Below are positions 11,672 to 22,860 of a stretch of 64,000 nt of DNA, one piece after another. Origin of the DNA: Manihot esculenta (Eukaryota > Streptophyta > Magnoliopsida > Malpighiales > Euphorbiaceae). The notes below the pieces were generated by a model. It was not told the DNA's origin. It saw nothing but the letters and a program-made list of their open reading frames with translations, and did no database searches. Where the stretch lies: contig NC_035172.2 in assembly GCF_001659605.2 (NCBI RefSeq), positions 28,509,342 through 28,573,341 of the forward strand. Direction: 5' to 3'. Every line of letters begins with the position of its first letter. Positions within the stretch are counted from its first letter, which is position 1. The position numbers and the translations under genes were made by a program.

Positions 11672-11850
11672 GTTTTAAATACGTAACATAACGGTCATTA
11701 TATAACAATATCAAGGGGGTTGTTATCCATTAAGCCATTACCCAATGGCCCCCTTGAGTTGCAGTCGTAATGACCATTACGGCTGCTATATAATGGTAAC
11801 AACCGTTACCGACAGTGATATAACAGTAACGGCCATTACTTTAACACAAA
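11672..11850. repeat. Palindrome-rich MITE-like segment
   Basis: It contains nested inverted repeats. TCAAGGGGG near 11712 pairs with CCCCCTTGA near 11755, and an outer pair is formed by TAACGGTCATTA and TAATGACCATTA. Further TAACGG/CCGTTA motifs extend to 11835. This GC-containing hairpin cluster sits exactly between the Tat fragment and the Athila-type tail. The class is uncertain; it resembles non-autonomous foldback elements. Confidence 0.45.
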
Positions 11851-11959
11851 ATTCAGAATTCAGAGAATCTTTTCAGGTTTTTCTGCTGGAGAACCATTGA
11901 CCATTATCTTTTCAGGTTTCAAAAAAAAAATCTTTTCAAGGTTTCAAAAAAAAAATAAA

Positions 11960-12418
11960 GTCACCATAGATCCAGTTTCAATGGTTGAACGACTATGAAC
12001 AGAGCTAGTAGCCACTTGGACAGGTGACCAACTGAGTAACTGGGGGTGGGTATCACCAATATGTACCTTCACGTTAAAAGGTTGGTGACTTTTCAAGCAA
12101 GATCTAAGTGCAAAAGACTGAATAAAGTACTTCAAGGTAAGGGCAAGTCAATCCGTTAGCTAAAGAGATTCTTATCTGAACAAATAATATGTGCATGTAT
12201 GACCTCTCTCTTGAGTAAAACATATCCTAGCCATGGTAAGTAAAGGGAAATAAAGAAAGAAGGTGAGTAATCTTCATGCATATATTCTTCACTGCAATGA
12301 TTCAAAATAGGTGTCTAGAGTAAGAGTTTAAGTGGAAATAAGGATCAAGTAGCAAAGAGAGCTTATTTGATTATGTTTATTTGCTTGAGGACAAGCAAAA
12401 GGCTAGGTATGGGGTATT
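11960..12418 (+). mobile_element. Athila-type 3' internal tail (ATH1)
   Basis: A non-coding tail whose blocks recur at 52195-52577: TAGCCACTTGGA, GGTTGGTGAC, AATAAAGTACTTCAAGGTAA, and the run TTTGCTTGAGGACAAGCAAA followed by a purine-rich GGTATGGGG polypurine tract. This wording just before a TGATA LTR is typical of Athila/Calypso elements. Everything upstream of it in the element is missing. Confidence 0.65.
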
Positions 12419-14153
12419 TGATAGAACATATTTTAGTCCATTTTATCTTGATATTATTGATGATTATTTACATGATTTCTGCTTAATTTAGTGCTCTTGA
12501 CATTATTTTGCAGAAAATGGTGAAAAAGGACATTTTGGAGAAAATACCCTTAAAACTGCCTTAAATAGAGCAAAGGAGAGCAAGCCTGCCAAGTTGGAAT
12601 TAAGTGAAGCTAAATAAGGAAAGTTCTAAATAAGGAAAGTGGCAAAGAAGGAAAGAACATTCCGCCAAAGCAATTTGAAATTCAAATTTCAAATCTCCAA
12701 GTAGCCCCTTCCTTGTTCAAGAAGCTAAATCTCAAGTTGCCATAAGTGAAGAGCCAAATAAGGAAAGTATTTTGAATTTCAAATCTTCAAGATTCATATT
12801 CAAATTTTGAAATTCAAAATCCAGCTTATCAAGGAAGCCAAATCCAAAGATCATATGCTTGCCACCTCATGCCTTGCACATTCAAAATTAAAATTGCAAA
12901 AGGAGGCTTCACCTTCCTTATTAGTGCATGGGCGGCAAGGAGAGTGTGAAGGAAAGTCTTGGGCACCTTGGGCAGTATCTTGAAGACACTTGGGCAGCAA
13001 GCAAAGACCAAAAGACCCACTCTTGCACAAGCCACACATGCCACACGCCTCCTTCCTACACACATGTGCATGGGCGGCAAGGTAAAGAGCAAACAAAGAC
13101 CAAGGGCATTTTAGGCAGCCTCTTAAAGATTCATGGACAGCAAAGAAACCCTAAGACAGCACCTCAAGACATATTTAAACTCTTCTAAAGGCCAGCCAAC
13201 CAGCACTCTCCATCCCTCCCATTCGGCCAAGGCAAGCCGCACCAAGCTTCTCCACCATTCAGTTCCTCTTCTCTTGTTCTTTCCTCTTATTTTCTGTTTT
13301 GTTTCAGCCATGAGTGGCTGAAATCTTTTATTCTAGTTGAAGATTGGTTGAAACTAAGGTTATTTTATGGATTGTGAGATCTGAACATAAACTGTTTGCC
13401 TTTGGTTTGTTCAATATTCATACAGTTCATGCTTCATTCTATTATTGCTTTGTTATTTTGATCAAATTGGCCACTTGATTCTTGATTGCAAGGTAATTGG
13501 TTGTTAGTTTGGGTAATTTTTAGTTCGTAATTGCTGGAATTATTCAAACATAAGAACACTTGGTGTAACAACTAAGAAATTGTATGATCTAGCAACATCT
13601 CCATGCGTTTGGGTAGCTAGGATTGGATCTCTCTATTTCTTCATGCAATTGACAATTGTTTTGTGCCTAAGGCCCAAGGACGTTCCTTGACAATTTGTTA
13701 ATTAATAATTGATTAGAGGACGTTCCCTAATTAATTTAATCATAAGAAGAGACATGGCGGTGAGAAGCGTTTTCCATCTCCATAACTAATCTATTGAATC
13801 AATCAAGAGAATATAAGTTTCAATGATCAATCCAAACAACCAAGGTGGATTCATCTCTTCAACTAGACCTTTCTCATATTAGATCTCTCTTTTATTTTAA
13901 TTACTTGCTCATTTAATTGCTTTCAGTAATTCGCTAATCAAATTAATCTCAAAACCTCCTTTTTACTTTTATTGCACTTTACTTTTGTTCCGCTTTTAGT
14001 TACTTGCTTTCGGTTTCTCATTCAGTTAATTCTCTTGGTCTTGTTGAGAAAAATAGATAAGTTTTCAATTCTCTGTGGATTCGATCCTTTACCACTATCT
14101 GCAGTAGTAATATTGTTGATAACCGGAAAGGTTATTTTTTACCGGTTTCGACA
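12419..14153 (+). mobile_element. Athila-type LTR (ATH1), about 1.7 kb
   Basis: Starts TGATAGAACATA directly after the polypurine tract and ends CCGGTTTCGACA, giving TG...CA ends. It is co-linear with 52578-54213 over most of its length (for example ATGAGTGGCTGAAA, AAGGACGTTCCTTG and CTCTGTGGAT blocks). A TATA-like ATATTTAAAC lies near 13170. Short ORFs in it are chance. It lacks the TTCGGC...GCCGAA module that ATH2 carries. Confidence 0.7.
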
Positions 14154-14164
14154 ACTGCGAGTCA

Positions 14165-15832
14165 ATATGTTCAAATCAAAGCAATAGATAATGAGCAAAT
14201 ATGGACAAGCAACAAGTGGTCTAGCGCATGAAGTCAAGAAAATTGTGCTGGGCTTAGACAGCGAAGGAAGAAACTTTTAGGATAGGGTGCTGGGCTTAGA
14301 CAGCGAAAGAAGAAACTTTTGGGAGAGGGAACAATAAATAATGAAAGTTCAAGAACCTCTTCTGAAGGTTTTAAGATTAGTTGATGGGGATGACAAGACA
14401 ATAATGGGATTTATATATGAGGCAATGGGGCGAGCAAAGTTGGCTATTTAAAAAATTTCAAGATCATAAATGAAATTTTCAATTGCATCATGATTTATAT
14501 GCCGCTGGTAAGAACATTGTATTATAATTTGATAGTTTAGAAAATTAAATTATTAAATTAAGATATAACTTATTATCTATTTTTATATTTTATTTTGCAG
14601 GGTATTTTCTAAATCCTTAATATCAATATGGCCCACATGATATTGAAAATGATAATGAGATCATATTGGATCTCAAAAATATGATTCAACGTCTAGAGGA
14701 AGATTTAATAAACCAAGAAAAAATATTAAATCAAGTAAGTAACAAGCTAATTCTCAAGTGTTACTGTATTAGTGTAGTTGAAATTTGAACCGTTGCTCTT
14801 GAACTTGAAGTTAACTTATTGGAATTTGGAACATATAGGCCCTACTTTTTTTGGGACAAAATAAAGAGTTTAGGAACAATTTTAGCGCAAAAGGCAATTA
14901 ATTTCACTAATTTAAGTACTAAGTTTATAAAATAAGTATAAATTATTTTTGTTCATTCATTTTTATACAATAAATTTATTAAAATAATAAAAATTTAAAA
15001 ATATTTTGCAGCTGAGTGTTGGACTAATTATGGAGAAAATGTTCTTGAGTTAAGAAAAATCACTATCAAAGTGTTGAGCCAAACAACTTCGACTTCAAAG
15101 TGCGAGAGAAATTGGAGCACATTTTCTCTCATTCACACAAAGAAAATAAACAGAATGAAGTATAAAAAATTACATGCACTTGTCTTTGTGCACTATAACA
15201 TGAGGCTGAAAGTTAGAAATGTGACAAGAAAAAGCCAACAAGAATTAGATAGGAGCTATAATCCAATTAATTTGTATTATATTTTTCAAAAAGATAATCC
15301 ATTAACTCTTAGTTGGAGGACAGAGAATCACCATTACTTGATGGGCAACCAAATCCATGGTTGGATGATGAAGAGGCGGGTATTGATAACAATGCTCCAT
15401 CACAGTTTGAATCTACACCTCAAACTCAAGAACAACAAGGTGGTGCTGGTGATGATGATTCTTTTATTTTATCCAGCTCTATTAGTGATGACGATGGTGG
15501 TGGTGATTAAGGTGGAGGAGGAATCACAGTTGAAGAAGGTGGTAGTCATAGTTCACAAGATCACTTAGTCAAAGACAAAGTGAAATTAGAATTGCTTCTG
15601 AATTATTTTCAGTATATATATATCAAAGATCATGAGGCTCTCATAGTTCTGATACTGGTGGTGCTAAAACATTCCAAACAAGGGGTAAGTATATTGCATA
15701 TAAGGAGAAAAGGCCAATTGATTCATCAAATTATGGATATGACTTTGGCACATATAATCCAAATTTTATGTATGGTGGTGGACCTGGTTATCATCAATGG
15801 AAGATACTTCTTCATCAAATTATGAGTTCCAT
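14165..15832 (+). pseudogene. hAT-type transposase, C-terminal part, pseudogene with introns
   Basis: Pieces read KIVLGLDSEGRNF, KVLRLVDGDDKTIMGFIYEAM, YFLNPQYQYGPHDIENDNE, then SKCERNWSTFSLIHTKK and YKKLHALVFVHYNMRLK, which is the hAT C-terminal dimerisation region, and an acidic Ser/Asp/Gly tail (LLDGQPNPWLDDEEAG, SSSISDDDGGGD). A clean GT-AG intron at 14508-14600 splits the A-A-G codons before YFLNP. A second acceptor, TTTTGCAG, ends at 15011. The BED finger and N-terminal catalytic part are missing. Stops near 14270 and 14450 and a frameshift near 15310 kill it. Its far 3' end is interrupted at 15832 by the RLG-1 LTR. hAT transposases cut and paste DNA as nuclear dimers. Confidence 0.8.
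14245..14328 (+). repeat. 42-bp direct duplication inside the hAT pseudogene
   Basis: GTGCTGGGCTTAGACAGCGA occurs at 14245 and again at 14287. Each 42-bp copy codes for the LGLDSE block, so this part of the protein is doubled. Confidence 0.9.
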
Positions 15833-16367
15833 TGTAATACCCGGCGAGACTCCGGTATCGGAATTCCTACCGTCCGGTGAAATCTCGGGTGTCGGAGACT
15901 TCTAGAAGGGTAAAACCATGTTTTTATAAAATGTTTTAATGCATTTTATGTTTTTAAGCAAGAAAGAAAATGAGTTTTTGCATGAAAATAGCTTTGGAGG
16001 AAAACTCGGGTTCGGCCGCCGAACCTCAAGTTCGGCCGCCGAACATGCATGCGCTTCGGGAGTGCTTTAGGCCCCTGAAGGCATAAGTGAGGGAAGTCCA
16101 GGTTCGGCCGCTGAACCTTATGTTCGGCCGCCGAACATGGCATGCATACGGAGGCACGTTAGGCCCCCGAAAGTGGCCTGGCCAGCCACCTATAAAGGGG
16201 TCCCCATGTCCGAACGGGTGAGCTTTTTCTCCCCATTTTCGGCCAAGGTGAGTCTCCGCCGCCCTCATGCCGATCTTGAGTTCTTCCTTCAAATCTTTCA
16301 TGATTTTTATGAGTTTTCACCTTTATTTTGAAGATTTTTAAGCAAATAGCAAGTTTTGGAGCTTGGA
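15833..16367 (+). mobile_element. RLG-1: 5' portion of a Tekay-like LTR
   Basis: Starts TGTAATACCCGGCGAG and follows the RLG LTR consensus through the first palindrome cluster and a TATA box (CCTATAAAGG near 16190) to GGAGCTTGGA. There RLG-2 begins with another TGTAATACCCGG. The rest of RLG-1 is not found in the window; it was probably lost in the deletion at 52198. Confidence 0.85.
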
Positions 16368-17858
16368 TGTAATACCCGGCTAGACTCCGGTATCGGAATT
16401 CCTATTGTCCGGTGGAATCTCGGATGTCGGAAACCTCTAGAAGGGTAAAAGCATATTTTTATAAAATATTTTGATGTATTTCATGGGTTTAAACAAGAAA
16501 GAAATTAAGTTTTGAATGAAAATAGTCTTGAGAAGAAGACTCAGGTTCAGCCGCCGAACATGCATGCACTTCGGGAGTGCTTTAGGCCCCCGAAGGCATA
16601 AGTGAGGGAAGTCCAGGTTCGGCCGCCGAACATGGCATGCATGCGGAGACACGTTAGGCCCCCGAAAGTGGCCTGGCCAGCCACCTATAAAAGGGTCCCC
16701 TTGTCCGAATGGGCGAGCTTTTCTCCCCATTTTCGGCCAAGGTGAGTTCTCCGCCGTCCCTCGCCGATTTTGAGTCTCTTCCTACAAATCTTTTATGATT
16801 TTCATGAGATTTTACTTTGTTTTGAAGATTTGTGAGCATTTAAGCAAGTTTGGAGGCTTGGAAGACTCAGGAACTCTTTTCCTTGGTTCTCCAAGTTTAG
16901 GTCGTCTCTCTCTCGATCTTCAAGAGGTAAGAGCCGATCTTGAGCTCATTGTGTGTTTTAAACAAGTTTTAAGTTGATCTATGGGGTAGAAATGCATGTT
17001 TAGGTTAGTTGAACTTTGTTAGGTTTTATGTGATTATATAGACAATGTATGTTGGATATACATGTTTGATGTGTTGTAGATGGGGTTTATGATAGTTTGA
17101 AGCCCCTAGGAACTTGTATGCTTGAGTATGCATGTTGTAGAATAGGATAATGCATGATTGGATGAGTTGGGAGGCGTTTATGCATGTTGAGCTGAGTTTC
17201 TGCCCTTTTGGGAGAAACCAGGTTCGGCAGCCGAAAGGACTTTCGGCCGCTGAACCTGTATGTGAGGCAAGCATTTCGGCTGCCGAACCCTGCCCCCGAA
17301 AGAGGACTTTCGGCTCTGGAAGGGAGTTTCGGCCGCCGAAGGTGCCGCTGAACATGCATGAGTTTCGTCTCTGGAGGGAACCTTCGGCCGCCGAAAGTGC
17401 CGCCGAAGGTGCATGACTTTCGGCTCTGGAGGGCCTTTCGGCCGCCGAACCTGCCGCCGAAAGTGCCCTGTTCAGCCCTCCTTTGCATGTTTTCTATGAT
17501 TGTTTTAAGGTGTTTTAGGGGGTTTTTGGGAAGTATTTTAGAGTCATGTTCATGTTTATTAGGTCCCTCATTTGAGTCCACCTGTGTAGGTTCGGACCCG
17601 AGGAACCGAGGACCCCTGCAGTGAGATAGCTGCTTTCGAGTCTTGTTAGAGCTAGCCAGAGGTGAGTGGAATAACTCTCTATGTTTTCAAGTAAATAATG
17701 AACGTTTTAGCATGATTCACGCATCATGAATGCCATGAGATATATTAGGGTGCTTTCATTAGAATTCACGAATATGTCGCATTGCACATTATGTTGTTGA
17801 TGCGGATGAATGTTGAATGATCCATTAGCCCTTATATGGTATGACATGACAGACTATG
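16368..17858 (+). mobile_element. RLG-2 5' LTR, first segment
   Basis: Contains TGTAATACCCGG, the upstream palindromes, TATA box CCTATAAAAGG near 16685, splice-donor-like AGAGGTAAG near 16926, and a second palindrome cluster at 17220-17465. It is interrupted at TSD CTATG (17854-17858) by RLG-3. Compared with its own 3' LTR it lacks 20 bp between two palindromes (about 16620-16640 versus 50484-50523). Confidence 0.85.
17854..17858. repeat. TSD of RLG-3 (CTATG)
   Basis: CTATG immediately before the element at 17859 and again at 25426-25430 immediately after it. Confidence 0.95.
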
Positions 17859-20423
17859 TGTAACGATCCGGAAACCGATACCCCTCTGTAACGGTCTGAA
17901 TCGCCACCGGCGCTAGGATCCATATCGGCTTAAGGCCGCCGGGACCCGTAGCAAGCCAAACATACCTCCTATCACCTGGTCAAATCCCATACATGATCAA
18001 AACTTTAACATAAAAACTGAAACATCTGATGTAAATACCGAGCTTGACCTGTATGCAACATAACTGGAAACATAAAGAACCCCCCTACTAGAGCCCTCAT
18101 CAAAACTCTAGCTGGGTCAACACAACATACAACAAGCCGGAGTCACATCCAAAGAACTAGAACCTAACCTGTGCATGCATCAAACCACAAACATAAGACC
18201 TCCACTAGGGTCCTCATCAAACACTAGCGTGGTAAACAACACATGCCACCAGTTTAGTTCAACACAACTCAACATTAAAACATTACATACATTATGTATT
18301 AAACAGGGACTAACCAAGTCTTAGGGCCAAGCACAGTACTAATCCATAAACATAACTCTACTTTACGTTACATTACATTTCATTATCTTACAATACATTA
18401 AATCAATTTACATTACATGTCCACACTAAACGTACTAATCTACTACTATTACAAGACTTTTACCCTTGACGTCTTCCTGGCCTACCTCTGACCTGCAAAA
18501 CTGGGGTTAGGGGAGAGGGGTGAGCTAAAAAGCCCAGTGAGTAGAAACAGGAAAAACAGTTCATTAATTACATGCTTTTATGAAATGCGTCACTGCACAA
18601 ACAATTAACATCACGGATTGGACCTGACCACCAAACTCCCTCCAGTGTCAGTATGCCCGGCCTGGCCAGGTCTTACAACATCTCAGTATGTCTGGCCCGA
18701 CCAGGTCTTACAACATCTCAGTATGCCTGGCCCGGCCAGGTCTTACAACATATCTAGGGCGATTGGGGTCGCCTTGGTCCATCCACATCATCATATTCAT
18801 CATAATATGCAATGCAACATATTTGTGAACTCTAATGCAAACAACCTATTACATATAAACATGATGCATGAGCATACTTTAGGCATATGATTTCGTGAAA
18901 TAAAAGCTTAAGTGTCGTTCTACTCACTTCTGGCAGACGCTGAACTAACTTTGCAACTGCTAACACTGATGGCCTCCTCGGTCCCTCGGGTCCAATCCTA
19001 CACGGGTGGACTCGAATGAGGTGCCAAACACACTCTAAACAACTCATAAACAACTCCCCAAAAACCCCCTAAAACATCACCAAAGCATGCATAGAAAACA
19101 ACCATGAAAAGGCTGGACAGGGAACTTTCGGCGGCACCTTCGGCGGCCGAACCCTCTCTCCAGAGACAAAACTCGGGCTCTTTCGGCGGCACCTTCGGCG
19201 GCCGAAAGTCCCTCTCCAGAGATGAAAGTCAGGCACTTTCGGCGGCCGAACTTTCCTTCGGCGGCCGAAAGTCTGCTTTCAAGCCAAAACTCCACTTTCG
19301 GGGGCAAGGTTAGGCGGCCAATCCATGCATCCAAAGGCAGGTTCGGCGGCCGAAGCTACTTTCGGCGGCCGAACCTGAGTTCTTCCCAGAAGGGCAGAAC
19401 TCAACTTCTCATGCATTCAAGCCTCCCAAACCTTCCAAACACCCCAAAAAAAGCACCCAACTATACCAAAACATGCATAAACCTTTAACCATGCACAAAG
19501 GAGCTTAAACAAGCTTAAACTCCAACAAAGAACATTCTAAGGCATACATAAAGAGCTTATGACCCACATAAGCCAAAACCATAAAAAATACTCAAAACCT
19601 CACTTGCTCTCTCCCAATCATGCATACTCTCTCCCACATGCATAAAGGAGCATAAACTAACATAAACTCCTCAACACAAACATCACATAACATACATTGG
19701 GCATAAAACCCACATAAACCTAAACATGCATATCTACCCATACTCAACCATTAAAACCTCTTAAAACTTCATTAAAACCTAAAGAAAAGCAAAGATCTAC
19801 ACTTACCTCTTGGAGATCGAGGGTTGGTGTGATCCCTAACTTGGAGATGGGAGGAAACTACTCCTTGGGTCTCCAAGCTCCCAAAACTTAGATTTAGGCT
19901 TGAAAACTCTTCAAAACAACCATGAAACTCATAAAGACATGAAGGAAATGAAGAAAAACATGAAAACGGCCAAGGGAGGACAAAAACTCACCTGAGCTCA
20001 AGAATGGGGAGAAAACTCGCCCATTTCCGATGTGAGGGCTCTTTATAGGTGGCCTGGTCAAAGACCTTCGGCAGCCTAATGTGCCCGCTAAACTCATGCA
20101 TGTTCGGCGGCCGAACTTGAGGTTCGGCGGCCGAACCTTGGCTCGTTCAAACAAGACTTTCGGAGGCCAAAGGCGCTCTCGAAGCCTTCCCATATTCGGC
20201 GGCCGAACTTCACTTTCGGTGGCCGAACCTGGCAAATGCCTCCTTGGTCTTTTCTTTTCAAAACTCAATTCTTTTCCATTTAAAACCATGAAATCATGTG
20301 AAAACATTTTAGAAACACATTTTACCCCTCTAGAAGCCTCTGGCATCTTCAGAATTCCAGATTCCAACGGAGATTCCGCCGGAAGGTAGGGATTCCTATG
20401 CCGGAATCTAGCCGGGTATTACA
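17859..20423 (-). mobile_element. RLG-3 3' LTR
   Basis: On the plus strand it runs TGTAACGATCC to GGGTATTACA. It contains the palindrome clusters (19130-19375 and 20100-20230), a three-copy 35-bp minisatellite (18649-18753) and, in element orientation, a TATA box at about 20040. Confidence 0.9.
18649..18753. repeat. 35-bp minisatellite, three copies, in RLG-3 LTR
   Basis: Three units starting CAGTATGCC, each holding the palindrome CCTGGCC-N-GGCCAGG or a mutated form and ending in TCTTACAACAT. The other RLG-3 LTR has the same array at 23650-23754. Confidence 0.9.
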
Positions 20424-20461
20424 TTCTTCCTCCCTTTAAGAACATTCGTCCCCGAATGTTC
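20424..20461 (-). other. RLG-3 polypurine tract and hairpin
   Basis: In element orientation, a 9-bp-arm hairpin (GAACATTCG / CGAATGTTC, 4-nt loop, 20440-20461) is followed by a purine run ending at the LTR border. The polypurine tract primes plus-strand DNA. Confidence 0.75.
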
Positions 20462-20559
20462 AACAAACAAACAGGCATCTCAAACATAACATCAATCATA
20501 CGCGAACAAGCAAGCAAACCAAGCATGCAAAACTTAAAACCTCTCTCCTAAAAGAGAGA

Positions 20560-21625
20560 CACAGGCACTGCTGGAGTAAGCACTCCCGGGTCTTCCAAAC
20601 GCACCTTTCCATACTGTGGTGATTCCAAAGGAGTCACACCATCAGGATTCCTTGTTCCTCAACTTCCTGACTTATGTGTCCATGATCCGCACTAACTGCT
20701 CAACATAGGTGAGATCCCTTGAGATCTCCACCTCTGGTCCTTTAAGAACCTCACTTGGATCTGACACAAGCTTCCATAACACAGGAATCTGAAAATCCGA
20801 ATGGACTTTCTCCATAGGAAATCAGCCTTCCCAAAAGAAACACCTTAGCAATACCCAACCTTCTCCTGAAACTCAACACGCTTCCAAAGCGCTACTCTGA
20901 TCCTTTCTCTTCTCTCTTCATCTTTACTAACTGGCTCCTTCTCACTGCTAACCCAAAACTATCTCTAACTCTCACAGGTAGTACCCGGATTTCAGATCTA
21001 TCTTGGAAAACAAACAGCTCCTACTAGCTGTCCCAATAGATCATCCATCCTGCATGGGAATACCTGCCCTTGGTAGTGACCTTGATCCACTGTTCACAGT
21101 CGTTACAAAGTCTCAAGGATCCATCCTTCGTTTCCCACCACAACACCGGAACACTCCAGGGTGAGGTACTAGGTCGGATAAAACTCCTTTTCTACCAAAC
21201 TCTCGCCACTACTCTACTGCTACCTCTCTCTACAACTGGTACTGAGGCTGGTTCCCTGACTTGACGGCTAAACTCTCAAACAAGAGCTAGAACCCTCTGA
21301 CAACCCCTCCTACGCACCCTACGAACCTGACAGGTTGACATCAAACCTCTAGGCATCCCTACTGTGTTCCCTCAGAAGACTACCTCTGACCCATCCTGTC
21401 TTCTGAACCTTACTACCTTGTCTCTGCGGACCAAGATAGCACCACCAGTAGAAAAACCCAATCCAACCCTAAACTAACGTCCAGACAGTCCAGTCTAGAA
21501 CCTCTGAGTCGGGTGGAAGGCATCTACCCTCAACAGTCACAGAACTGGACTGGCAGACTGACTCTGACACAGATGGATCACACTCGGGCCACAGACCCAA
21601 AGGGAACACACTATCCCAGAAGTTA
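20560..21625 (-). pseudogene. RLG-3 compressed pol remnants
   Basis: From high to low coordinates: protease and post-protease block (21240-21625), RT entry (about 21000-21190, with a [12 protein letters not shown] block and an SEIR block), a direct jump into the integrase C-terminus (about 20780-20930), then the chromodomain-like end (20580-20780; DLTYVEQLVRIMDT then VRKLRNKE). All frames are broken. The RT active site, RNase H and integrase catalytic core are gone. Confidence 0.7.
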
Positions 21626-22535
21626 TCAATCCAACCCCTCTACGGCTCCTAGAGTAACTAAAGAAAGAGAACCACCAGAGTTCACAAAAACATACACATC
21701 AGAACGTTCAAAAGTGAGCGTACCTGACACCACCATGTTCGATGTGTCTGCCTCCTGCTGAGCTTGGGTGAAGATCTGAGCTGCAGCTGACGGACCTTCT
21801 CCGCGGGAACCTTCAGAAGAAAAGGCTGACCCTCTTCCTCTGCCTCGACCACTAACCTGAGCCACGACTGGAGCTGCTGGCTGGGCCGCTCTACCTGAAG
21901 CTGCTTGCTGGGACTGAACCATCCAGGGCGCAATGGGACACTCACGAACCATGTGCCCTTCCTGACCGCATCTGAAACATGTTGTCGTCCCCGCGAGACA
22001 GACTCCCTTATGCGGCCTACCGCACCTCAAGCACCTTGAACTGCCTGAGCCAGAGCTTGAGCCACCAAAACCCAGACTAGCCTTCAACCGATTCCACAAC
22101 TTGCTCTTCTTTGACCTTCTCAGGCCTCTGTTCCCCTTTTTAGTGGTGTTTCCCCACCTTTTATCTCTTGAGGCAGTTGTACTCAGAGTGGAGGGATCAA
22201 TCCCTCCTGAACCTGAGATTCTGGAATCCTGAGTCTGAGCATCCTCCTGAGAATCTCCCATACCTTCTTCAGGTACTCTGACTCCCAAACTGACATCTCT
22301 TCTCTGAACATCCATCTCTACTTCCCTCATACTAGCTGACATCCTTCTTGGAGCCATTCCTTCTTGGAGCCATTCCTTCTCTGCTTACATCAAAAGACCT
22401 TCCAGGGTCCCTTGATGTTCCCCATCTGCTGACTCCCCACGACTGTGCTCTTGGCAGAGCAGGGGGAAAGGTGTCCATACCTTCCCTCTCAGATGGAACT
22501 CCAGTCAATTCCACAGATCGACGAGCACCTCGCAT
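21626..22535 (-). pseudogene. RLG-3 gag without capsid domain, frameshifted
   Basis: Starts at ATG 22535 with MRGARRSVELTGVPSE, the family's gag N-terminus. A 17-bp tandem duplication near 22341-22375 shifts the frame after EGMAPRR. The second frame carries MAPRRMSASMREVEMD and then, with the usual capsid (retrotransposon gag) domain missing, the knuckle [15 protein letters not shown] (CX2CX4HX4C), an RGRGRG linker and a degenerate protease motif VNSGGSLS in place of DPGASHSF. Any product would bind RNA at most. Confidence 0.8.
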
Positions 22536-22845
22536 TCTGGCTCCTCTGAAGAACAACACACAAGCATACAAACAATCATTAGCATCATACGATTCAGGTG
22601 GAAACACATGAACCTGCAACATACATAGCATACATAACATAACATACATAACATTAATGCTCATGCATAAAATCATGGCATTTCACATCATCATTCAAGA
22701 CAGGACTCTACATCCTATCCTAGTGGACATGATTCCTCCTATTGTGCTTGCCCTTCTATGACCTCTAAACCAACCTCTTTCCGATGTGGGATAACTCTAA
22801 TCCTTGAGCATCTTTGCTCAGTACACCGTACTGATGAGGCCCTAT

Positions 22846-22857
22846 GCTCTGATACCA
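22846..22857 (-). other. RLG-3 primer binding site
   Basis: Minus-strand TGGTATCAGAGC, complementary to the 3' end of plant initiator-Met tRNA, a few bases inside the 5' LTR border. Confidence 0.85.
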
Positions 22858-22860
22858 CTC

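Noticed and set aside
12829..13321. Cluster of short ORFs on both strands
   Set aside because: They lie wholly inside the ATH1 LTR and are not shared in frame with ATH2.
17087..17624. Overlapping ORFs on both strands coding for Arg/Gly/Pro-rich peptides (FGGR, SAAE, RRPN repeats), also at 19000-19490, 20080-20390, 33040-33590 and 40660-41210
   Set aside because: They are six-frame readings of the GC-rich palindrome clusters inside LTRs. The same DNA is open on both strands, and the peptides follow from the repeat rather than from coding selection.
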